The position numbers and the translations under genes are program-made. From NCBI GenBank assembly GCA_050329415.1, contig JBHJOS010000081.1:1-22912 (forward strand): DNA of 22,912 nt, written 5' to 3'. This DNA is from JANNOG01 sp050329415. Lineage in GTDB: Bacteria; Actinomycetota; Actinomycetes; Actinomycetales; JBBAYJ01. Position 1 is the stretch's first letter; every line of letters begins with the position of its first letter. Below the pieces are notes generated by a model. It saw only the letters and a program-made list of their open reading frames with translations. It did not search any database and had not been told where the DNA came from. Shown here in pieces: positions 15,604 to 21,479 of the stretch.

Positions 15604-16028
15604 TCATCCGGTCGGCCGCACCTGAAAGGGCAGAACCCAGTCGTCGTGAGTCTCACCATCGAGGTGGAGGCGCCACACGTACCGTGCCCCGGGGACCAGC
15701 GGCAGGGGCCGATGTTGACCGCCAGGGGTGCGTTGAGTTCCGTCCCTCTCGTCGTCCCGGGCGGTCGCCCCACCTCGAGGGTTCCCTCCAATGACACGGG
15801 TTGCTCGTCGCCTGTGGGCCCCCTCTGGACGACGGGGTGGCCGTCCTCGGTACTGAGGGCCAGCTCGAAGGTGATCGGAGCGTTGGCGCGATCCCACGGA
15901 ACATGGATCAGAACGGCGAGAGCCATGGCCGTCGGTGCCGGACCTGTGTAGCTCCAGCCTCCACCGCTGACGTACAGCTTGCCGTTCTCGACCACCGCGT
16001 AGTCGCAGAGCAGCAGCGTCGCACGCAC
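15604..16028 (-). pseudogene. DUF6941 family protein, frameshifted
   Basis: The first 109 codons from GTG 16028 read MRATLLLCDYAVVENGKLYV, then SGGGWSYTGPAP and ALAVLIHVPWDRAN, the pattern I associate with DUF6941 proteins of unknown function. The frame then turns into GTCGASTS. The expected ending, LVPGARYVWRLHLDGETHDD then WVLPFQVRPTG, lies in another frame and stops at 15604. Adding one base to the GGGG at 15705-15708 (CCCC on the coding strand) joins NIGP to LPLVPGARY and gives a 141-residue protein. The fault is therefore a one-base deletion in a short homopolymer, either decay or a sequencing error. The start lies only four bases after the HicB stop, so it is the third gene of the hicAB operon. 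Confidence 0.75.
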
Positions 16029-16032
16029 GGTG

Positions 16033-16356
16033 TCAGGCTACGGCGCCCGACGGGTGCTGTGGTTCGAGCCGTAGGCGCACCCGAGAGGGGCGCGAGGTGA
16101 CAGTCGCTGGGTTCGCTGTCGTCGGGGGAGCGGGGTAGCCGACGGGTACGAGACCCTGTGGTGCGTCGATGAACACGGCGCCCGGCCCGAAGTGCTCGAC
16201 GACTGAAGCCGACGCTCCCAGGAGCAGCGAGACGCCTTCCCGGACCTTGCGGCGAAGTGCGGCGAGGGTGTCGGCCGACGCGGAGTATCCGGGGAGTTGA
16301 TCGGACAGGGCGTACCAGGTGCCGTCCTCGAAGTGGAAGTCAACCGTGATCTGCAC
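16033..16356 (-). CDS. hicB: HicB-like antitoxin
   Basis: This 107-residue protein carries the HicB/DUF1902-type ferredoxin-like fold in its first half: VDFHFEDGTWYALSDQLPGY, then SASADTLAALRRKVREGV. The second half is Pro/Ala/Val-rich and ends basic (SRPSRVRLRLEPQ). I do not see a clear ribbon-helix-helix or helix-turn-helix DNA-binding domain. GTG 16356 follows GAGGGG, and the start lies 13 bases after the HicA stop, the usual toxin-first order. It would neutralise HicA by covering its active site. The four-base gap to the DUF6941 gene indicates one transcript. The assignment depends on the N-terminal half and on its neighbour. Confidence 0.7.
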   Translation of the reverse strand: MQITVDFHFEDGTWYALSDQLPGYSASADTLAALRRKVREGVSLLLGASASVVEHFGPGAVFIDAPQGLVPVGYPAPPTTANPATVTSRPSRVRLRLEPQHPSGAVA

Positions 16357-16369
16357 TGCCCCTCGCCTC

Positions 16370-16588
16370 CTACGCGATCAGCTCAAGAGCTTGATCGACC
16401 GTCAGTCCGACCTGCTTGACCAAGATCGTCCGCACAAGGCCGGGCGGGATGGTCGCACCATCGTGATGTCCCCACACCAGACGGGGGAAGCCCTCAGCCC
16501 GAAGGATCTTGTGCGATCCCTCATGTCGGATCGCTGTGTAGGCCAACGGCTCCCGCATTGACACCGCCAGCAGCTTCTTCGCCTTCAT
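16370..16588 (-). CDS. hicA: HicA-type mRNA interferase toxin
   Basis: This 72-residue protein with a double-stranded-RNA-binding-like fold typical of HicA starts MKAKKLLAVSMREP. It has the catalytic histidine in RHEGSHKIL (His26), a short hairpin (FPRLVWGHHDGATIPP) and the closing helix LVRTILVKQVGLTVDQALEL. HicA cleaves mRNA during translation when HicB is lost. ATG 16588 has GGAAG nine bases upstream. GTG 16627 is an alternative that adds VAEATPAGRKFPS, and the RKFPS part may well belong to the protein. It is the first gene of a compact hicA-hicB-DUF6941 set. A 7+2+7 palindrome lies about 50 bases upstream. Confidence 0.75.
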   Translation of the reverse strand: MKAKKLLAVSMREPLAYTAIRHEGSHKILRAEGFPRLVWGHHDGATIPPGLVRTILVKQVGLTVDQALELIA

Positions 16589-16639
16589 CGACGGGAACTT
16601 CCGCCCGGCCGGGGTTGCCTCGGCCACCCGGCAATGGTT

Positions 16640-16655
16640 CCACGGCAGGCCGTGG
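16640..16655. promoter_or_regulatory. Palindrome upstream of hicA, possible operator
   Basis: CCACGGC-AG-GCCGTGG is a perfect 7+2+7 inverted repeat, 52 bases before the hicA start and 80 bases after the end of the amidohydrolase gene. HicAB complexes often repress their own promoter at such repeats. A terminator for the amidohydrolase gene is the alternative, though no U-tract follows. Confidence 0.4.
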
Positions 16656-16734
16656 CGAGCCCTCGACATTCCGGAACCTGTGGACGACGCACTGCTCCCG
16701 TCGCGCGCTCGACGCGATGGCGTCGCCCGTCCGG

Positions 16735-18138
16735 TCAGGCGCCCCGGCCGCCCTCGCGACCCTCGCCGGCGAGGACGGACAGTCGGCCAAGGCCCGCCCG
16801 GGCGGCCAGGCGGCGGGCTAGCGGCCGGGACCGCGCGACCACCTCGGCGACGTCCACCGTCACCACATCGCCGGCCGCGACGCTGCGCCGCCCGCCGACC
16901 CAGACCTCGCGCACCTCGCGGCTGCCCGCCACCCACACCACCGCCTGGTAGGGGTCGTGGACGTTGGCCAGCGCGGGGGACGTGCCGTCGAGGACGACGA
17001 CGTCGGCGGCCTTGCCGGGTTCCAGCGAGCCGATCTCGTCGGCCATCGCCAGGGCCCGCGCCCCGCCGATCGTCGCCATCTCGAAGGCGTCCCGCGCCGA
17101 CATCGCCGTGGCCTGCAACGCCGTCACGCGGGCGAGCAGCGCGGCGGACTTCATCGCCTGGAGCATGTCCTGGGAGTCGTTGGACGCGGCGCCGTCGACG
17201 CCGATCCCCACGTCGATCCCCAGCCGTCGCATCTCGGCCACGGGAGCCGCGCCGGACGCCAGGATCATGTTCGCCACCGGGTTGTGGGCGACCCCGACGC
17301 GGTGGTGGGCGAGGATCTCGCGGTCCGCGTGGTCCACCCACACGCAGTGCGCCGCGAGCGTCGGGGCCGCGAACAGCCCTTCCCGGGCGCAGTGCGCGAC
17401 CGGGGTCACGCCGAGGCGCTGGACGGCGGCCGTGACCTCCTCGCGGATCTCCTGCAGGTGGATGTGGACGCCGTGGCCACCCGCCGTGGCCAGCTCGACC
17501 GACCGGGCGAGCATCGCCTCGCTCACCGACAGCGCGGTCGAGACGCCGACCCGGAACGTCGACAGCCGGCTCGCCGCGGCGGCCTCCCCCAGGGCCAGGT
17601 GCTCGGTGACGAACGGCTCCGGCGACGGCGCGCCGAGGTCCCGCCCGCAATAGGCCACCACCCCGCGCAGGTTGAGCTCCTCGAGCGCCCGCACCACCTC
17701 CGGGGTCACCGGCTCGTCGCCGCCCGGCTCGCAGTAGAAGAGGTCGCTGGCCGTGGTGATCCCGCTGCGCAGCATCTGGATCCCGGCCAGCTGGGTGCCG
17801 ACGAATGCCTCGTCCCGCCCGACGTGGGCCATGCACGGCTCGATGAGCGCGTGGATCCACTCCCACAGGGTGTAGCCCTCGGCGACGCCGGCGAGGAGTC
17901 CCTCGGAGAAGTGGCCGTGGGTGTTGACGAAGCCCGGCACGACGAGGTCGTGCGGACCACCGGCCTCGCCCGCGTCCGGGTGGGCGGCCCGCAGCTCGGC
18001 GTACGGGCCGACCGCGACGACCCGCTCCCCGGCGACGAGGACGGCACCGTCGGCGACGGCGCCCGGTACCTCGCTGCCCTCGGGTGCGGCGGTGAGCACC
18101 CAGCCGCCGCGGATCAGGGTGGAAGGCGGACCGGGCAC
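16735..18138 (-). CDS. Zinc-dependent amidohydrolase, ATZ/TRZ (deaminase) type
   Basis: This 467-residue enzyme belongs to the amidohydrolase superfamily. Metal ligands are visible: His74 and His76 in GFVNTHGHFSEGLL, His227 with Glu230 in HIHLQE, His264 in LAAHCVWVD and Asp315 in GVDGAASND. The C-terminal EIGSLEPGKAADVVVLDGTS closes the composite beta-domain. This set fits the ATZ/TRZ, SAH/MTA deaminase and guanine deaminase group, which hydrolyse amino or halo groups on N-heterocycles. The substrate cannot be fixed from the sequence. GTG 18138 begins just before TLIRGGWVLTA, the usual first strand, and CATGAT lies six bases upstream, suggesting a leaderless mRNA. It is divergent from the MASE1-GGDEF-EAL gene. 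Confidence 0.88.
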   Translation of the reverse strand: MPGPPSTLIRGGWVLTAAPEGSEVPGAVADGAVLVAGERVVAVGPYAELRAAHPDAGEAGGPHDLVVPGFVNTHGHFSEGLLAGVAEGYTLWEWIHALIEPCMAHVGRDEAFVGTQLAGIQMLRSGITTASDLFYCEPGGDEPVTPEVVRALEELNLRGVVAYCGRDLGAPSPEPFVTEHLALGEAAAASRLSTFRVGVSTALSVSEAMLARSVELATAGGHGVHIHLQEIREEVTAAVQRLGVTPVAHCAREGLFAAPTLAAHCVWVDHADREILAHHRVGVAHNPVANMILASGAAPVAEMRRLGIDVGIGVDGAASNDSQDMLQAMKSAALLARVTALQATAMSARDAFEMATIGGARALAMADEIGSLEPGKAADVVVLDGTSPALANVHDPYQAVVWVAGSREVREVWVGGRRSVAAGDVVTVDVAEVVARSRPLARRLAARAGLGRLSVLAGEGREGGRGA

Positions 18139-18144
18139 GGCCCG

Positions 18145-18150
18145 ATCATG
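18145..18150 (-). promoter_or_regulatory. Possible -10 box for the amidohydrolase gene
   Basis: CATGAT on the minus strand lies six bases before GTG 18138. No ribosome binding site precedes that GTG, so transcription may begin at the start codon. Confidence 0.35.
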
Positions 18151-18186
18151 GCGGACGGGTGACCGCGGTGACCGCAGCCGGGTGAC

Positions 18187-18206
18187 GACGGGACCGAAGT
18201 CCCGGA
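18187..18206. promoter_or_regulatory. DosR/DevR-like palindromic box
   Basis: CGGGAC-CGAA-GTCCCG (18189-18204) is a perfect palindrome with the GGGAC-N4-GTCCC core of the mycobacterial DosR box (TTSGGGACTWWAGTCCCSAA). The central TW positions differ. The centre is about 58 bases before the proposed leaderless start of the amidohydrolase, a spacing compatible with activation. The GGDEF gene start is about 96 bases on the other side. A NarL-type kinase is encoded 2.6 kb away. Confidence 0.5.
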
Positions 18207-18292
18207 TTCCGTGGCTCCGGCGCTCAACGTCGCCCGACGTGCGCCGACACACCTGAGGTCCGAGACAGCCGTCCGGCGCGAGGGAGGCAGGC

Positions 18293-20536
18293 GTGACTCA
18301 CCCGTCCGCGCGGGCGGTCATCCTGGTGATCCTCGTCGCACTCGGCTACCCGATGCTGGCCGAGACGACGTTCCGGATCGCGAGCGCCGGGACGCCGGCC
18401 TTCTTCCCCGCGGCCGGGCTCACCCTCGGTGCGCTGCTGCTGAGCCCGCCGCGGCTCTGGCCGGTCCTGCTCGGTCTTGTCGTCGCCGCCGAGACCGGAC
18501 TCGACCTGGCCCACGGGCTCCCGCTCGCCACGTCACTGCACCTCGGGCTGGCGAACGCTGTGGAACCGCTGGTCACCGCCGGTCTCATCCGCAGGTGGGG
18601 CGGCGGGCAGGTGCGCCTGGTCGACGTCCGGGACGTCGCCCGCTGGGGCGCCGCAGCCGCGGTCGGCACCACCGTCAGCGCGACCCTGGTGCTGCCCGCC
18701 CTCACCTGGCCACCGACATGGGAGACGGCCGCTCCCCTCTGGGTGGCCTGGTGGTCCGGGGACCTCGTGGGCCAGATGGTCCTCGCGCCCTTCATCTGTT
18801 CCTTCACCTCGGTGACGTCGCCCGTCCCGCCACACCGGCAGCGGGTCGAGGTAGCCGGACTGGTCGTCGTGACAGCCCTGGCCTCGGGGGTGGCGCTGGT
18901 GGTGGAGCCCGGGCTGGTGCTCATCGTCCTCGGGATGGCGCTGGCCTGGGTGGCGCTGCGGTTCACGATCCGCGGCGCGGCGCGGTTCGCCGTCGTGGTG
19001 GCGGCCGTTGTCCAGGTCATGAAGGCGGCCGGGGTGGCGCCGCCGGGGGTGGACGAGGTCACCGCCCACACCTACGCCCAGTTCTTCCTCATGGTCAGCC
19101 TGAGCGGGGGGCTGCTGCTGGGTGCCGAGGCGGGTCGGCGTGTCCGGGTGGAGCAGGCCCTGCGCGACCGCGAGGCGATCCTGCGGCACGACGCCACGCA
19201 CGACGCGCTCACCGGGCTCGCCAACCGGTCCCTGCTCGTCGACCGTCTGGACGCGGCGCTGGCCGAGCGGGCCGCGGGCGGGCCGGAGGTCGCCGTGCTC
19301 TACGCCGACCTCGACGGGTTCAAGGCGGTCAACGACACCCGGGGCCACGACGTCGGCGACGAGCTGTTGCGGCAGGTCGCGCGCCGCCTGGAGGCCGCGG
19401 CGCCGGCCGGCGCCACCGTCTCGCGCCTGGGCGGCGACGAGTTCGTCGTCGTCCTTACCGGCCTGGACGCCCCCGGTGCCCGAGACCTGGCGGACCGGGT
19501 GGCGGCGACCCTCGCGATGCCGGTCCGGGTGGCCACTGCCGTCCTCGACACGTCGGCCAGCATCGGGGTCGCCGTCGCCCAGGGGCCCGACGTCACCGCG
19601 GACGACATGCTCCGGGAAGCCGACCAGGCCATGTACCAGGCCAAGCAGGCCCGGCCCCGGCACGTCCCCGGTCCGCGGATCGCGGTTCGCCCGGGTTCCT
19701 CCGGCCGGCGGACTCGCGAGGCCGCTCTGCGGCGAGCCCTCGACCGTGACGAGCTCGACCTGTGGTTCCAGCCCGTCGTGCGGCTGGAGGACCGGCGCGT
19801 CGTGGGCGTCGAGTCGCTGGCCCGGTGGCGGCACGACGGCCGGGTGCTGCGTCCGGGGGAGTTCCTCGACGACGCGGCCGCCCTCGACGTGCTCGCGGGC
19901 ATCGAGGAGTGGGTCGTTGACCGGGCGGTGTCCCGGCTCGCCGGCTGGGACCGTGCCCTCGGCTCGCAGGCCCCGCAGTGGCTCTCCGTCAACCTGTCGG
20001 CGGAGCGCCTGCTGCGGCCCGCCGGGCTCGACGCCCTCACCGCGTCGCTGGCCCGCCACCGGGTCGACCCGCGCCGACTCGTCGCCGAGGTGGACGGAGC
20101 CGGCCTCGCCGGCGCGCTGCGGCTCGGGGCGCCGGCACCGGCCGGGTTCGCCGCGCTCGGCGTGGGGGTGGCCGTCAACGACTTCGGCGCCAGGGACGGC
20201 GGCGGCGTGGCCGCCCTGCGGTCGCCGACGGTCACGATGATCAAGATCGACCGTTCGCTCGTCGGCGAGCTCGGCACGACGGACACCGGCACCGCCGTCG
20301 TGGCCGGCATCCTCGCGCTCGCCGATGCCCGGGGCGTCGTCGCCGTCGCCGCCGGCGTCGAGTCCGCCGCCCAGCTCGAGGCGCTCGACGGGCTCTCGCG
20401 GTCCGTGGTCGGCGGCCCCCGACTGGCCCAGGGCTACCACCTGTGCCCGCCGCTGGCGTCCGACGACCTGCTGGAGTGGCTGGCCCCGTGCGCCCCGGTC
20501 CGCGGCGGCGCCGCCGCGGACGTGGTGTGCGGATAA
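18293..20536 (+). CDS. MASE1-like membrane GGDEF-EAL protein (c-di-GMP)
   Basis: This 747-residue protein starts at GTG 18293 after AGGGAGG. Residues about 1-290 form a multi-helix MASE1-like sensor (TPAFFPAAGLTLGALLLSP). A GGDEF domain follows at about 300-460 with ATHDALTGLANR, YADLDGFKAVND and an intact GGDEF (380-384), so diguanylate cyclase activity is plausible. No RxxD inhibitory site precedes it. An EAL domain (about 480-735) keeps the first Glu (ESLARW, Glu507), Asn567, the Lys in IKIDRS and QGY. It differs at key metal positions: NDFG (Asn629) instead of DDFG, AEVDG instead of a TE pair, and AAGVE (Ala687) instead of AEGVE. The phosphodiesterase half is therefore probably inactive and may bind c-di-GMP or regulate the cyclase. 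The gene stands alone. Confidence 0.9.
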   Translation: MTHPSARAVILVILVALGYPMLAETTFRIASAGTPAFFPAAGLTLGALLLSPPRLWPVLLGLVVAAETGLDLAHGLPLATSLHLGLANAVEPLVTAGLIRRWGGGQVRLVDVRDVARWGAAAAVGTTVSATLVLPALTWPPTWETAAPLWVAWWSGDLVGQMVLAPFICSFTSVTSPVPPHRQRVEVAGLVVVTALASGVALVVEPGLVLIVLGMALAWVALRFTIRGAARFAVVVAAVVQVMKAAGVAPPGVDEVTAHTYAQFFLMVSLSGGLLLGAEAGRRVRVEQALRDREAILRHDATHDALTGLANRSLLVDRLDAALAERAAGGPEVAVLYADLDGFKAVNDTRGHDVGDELLRQVARRLEAAAPAGATVSRLGGDEFVVVLTGLDAPGARDLADRVAATLAMPVRVATAVLDTSASIGVAVAQGPDVTADDMLREADQAMYQAKQARPRHVPGPRIAVRPGSSGRRTREAALRRALDRDELDLWFQPVVRLEDRRVVGVESLARWRHDGRVLRPGEFLDDAAALDVLAGIEEWVVDRAVSRLAGWDRALGSQAPQWLSVNLSAERLLRPAGLDALTASLARHRVDPRRLVAEVDGAGLAGALRLGAPAPAGFAALGVGVAVNDFGARDGGGVAALRSPTVTMIKIDRSLVGELGTTDTGTAVVAGILALADARGVVAVAAGVESAAQLEALDGLSRSVVGGPRLAQGYHLCPPLASDDLLEWLAPCAPVRGGAAADVVCG

Positions 20537-20540
20537 TCGT

Positions 20541-20562
20541 CGGACGAACGCCGTGGCGTCCG
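20541..20562. terminator. Possible hairpin after the GGDEF-EAL gene
   Basis: CGGACG (20541-20546) pairs with CGTCCG (20557-20562) over a 10-base loop, five bases after the stop codon. No U-tract follows, so termination is only a suggestion. Confidence 0.3.
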
Positions 20563-20597
20563 GCGCGGCGCACTTGCCCGTCGGGTCGTTCAGCTGC

Positions 20598-20612
20598 CCT
20601 GGACCGTCCAGG
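20598..20612. terminator. Palindrome between convergent genes
   Basis: CCTGGAC-C-GTCCAGG is a perfect 7+1+7 palindrome midway between the convergent GGDEF-EAL and abiEi-like genes. It may serve as a shared terminator stem or a protein site. Confidence 0.35.
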
Positions 20613-20637
20613 TGCGGGTGCGTCCGGGTGGGTTTCG

Positions 20638-21225
20638 TCACGAGGCCTCCACGACGTCAACGGCTGCACGGACGGGCCCGAGGACGTCCAGGGGACGCGC
20701 AAGTTCGATCAACGTCGCCGGCCGTCCGCCGGGGCTGGCCAGATATCGGCGAAGCGCCATGTACGCCGTGGGTTCGCCGATGCTGCGCCGCAGCCGCATC
20801 AGGTCCACCACCGTCCGGGCCGGGCCGGTGAGGCGTACGGACTCGCCCTCGGCCGCCTCCACTCGTTCCGTGCCCAGGTCGAAAGTCGCGGAGGCGAACG
20901 TGAAGACTTCAACCGGTGGGTAGATGATCTGTGGGCTCCGGGTGCCCCGCGGGACCGCGATCTGCACCGCCCATGGCAACTCGTCGGTCAGCTCGTGGAG
21001 AGCGGCCGCCGACAGCAAGCAGACCACTGCCCGGGGTGCGCGACGTGACACCGCCAGGAGGTCCGGGTACGACGGTGGCGGTGCGTCGGCCCGGCGGAAC
21101 ACGCCGCGGGACAACTCGATGGTCAGCCCGCTGTCCCTCCATCGGTACACGTCCCTCGGGTGGGCGCCCGCGGCGCGCGCCTCGCCCGTGGTGAACGTCG
21201 CCGGCAGCGCCTCCGGTCCTCGCAT
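20638..21225 (-). CDS. AbiEi-family antitoxin (type IV toxin-antitoxin), solitary
   Basis: This 195-residue protein from ATG 21225 has the AbiEi layout. An N-terminal winged helix (residues about 8-55: ATFTTGEARAAGAHPRDVYR, then TIELSRGVFRRAD) is followed by a C-terminal domain (VCLLSAAALHELTDELPWAV, ARTVVDLMRLRRSIG, AYMALRRYL). AbiEi proteins repress their own operon and neutralise AbiEii nucleotidyltransferase toxins. No AbiEii gene follows: only about 100 bases separate this stop from the convergent GGDEF-EAL gene. It is therefore a solitary copy, perhaps left after loss of the toxin or acting only as a regulator. TACGCT seven bases before the ATG suggests a leaderless start. GTG 21264 (208 residues, adding STHAHQLDTLLS) is an attractive alternative because family members often start with such a helix. 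Confidence 0.75.
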   Translation of the reverse strand: MRGPEALPATFTTGEARAAGAHPRDVYRWRDSGLTIELSRGVFRRADAPPPSYPDLLAVSRRAPRAVVCLLSAAALHELTDELPWAVQIAVPRGTRSPQIIYPPVEVFTFASATFDLGTERVEAAEGESVRLTGPARTVVDLMRLRRSIGEPTAYMALRRYLASPGGRPATLIELARPLDVLGPVRAAVDVVEAS

Positions 21226-21268
21226 GGATAGAAGCGTATCCAGTTGATGAGCATGTGTAGACACAACT
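21226..21268. promoter_or_regulatory. Clustered inverted repeats at the abiEi-like start, possible self-operator
   Basis: In an AT-richer stretch lie GGATA-N6-TATCC (21226-21241), TGTGT-AG-ACACA (21254-21265) and, around the latter, AGTTG/CAACT (21242-21246 and 21264-21268). A third TATCC follows at 21268-21272. A minus-strand -10-like TACGCT (plus 21233-21238) is inside. AbiEi proteins are known to bind inverted repeats in their own promoter. Confidence 0.45.
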
Positions 21269-21418
21269 ATCCACAGGCATGACTCGGCGCCGCCGAACAC
21301 GGAGATCGTCGGTGGGCCGGTGGACCCGACCTGAACGCCTCGTGCCGCCCTCGCGGTTGAGGCAGACTGCTGACAGGTCGGCAAACGCACGAGGGCAGAG
21401 CAGGGGATCGACGACGCG

Positions 21419-21479
21419 GTGAGCACTCTCGGGAACTTCGTCTGGTCGATCGCCGACCAGCTGCGTGGGGTCTACAAGC
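21419..21479 (+). pseudogene. hsdM: 5' fragment of type I methyltransferase gene hsdM, cut by IS66
   Basis: From GTG 21419 the frame encodes STLGNFVWSIADQLRGVYK after the initiator, the highly conserved N-terminus of HsdM, the modification subunit of type I restriction systems (usually about 500 residues, continuing with PHQYG-like sequence). After codon 20 the sequence changes abruptly to the IS66-like end GTAAGCCTTCAGACC. The rest of hsdM, and any hsdS and hsdR, would lie beyond the element and outside the window. AGGGG about 11 bases upstream may be the ribosome site. The gene is divergent from the abiEi-like gene. The identification is strong for so short a fragment because this N-terminus is distinctive. 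Confidence 0.75.

Noticed and set aside
18533..20641. A 702-codon minus-strand frame opposite the GGDEF-EAL gene
   Set aside because: It is an antisense shadow of a gene with clear domains and a good ribosome site.
21338..21394. CCTCGTGC and GCACGAGG inverted pair upstream of hsdM
   Set aside because: Eight bases separated by 41 is not unusual in GC-rich DNA, and no supporting context was found.
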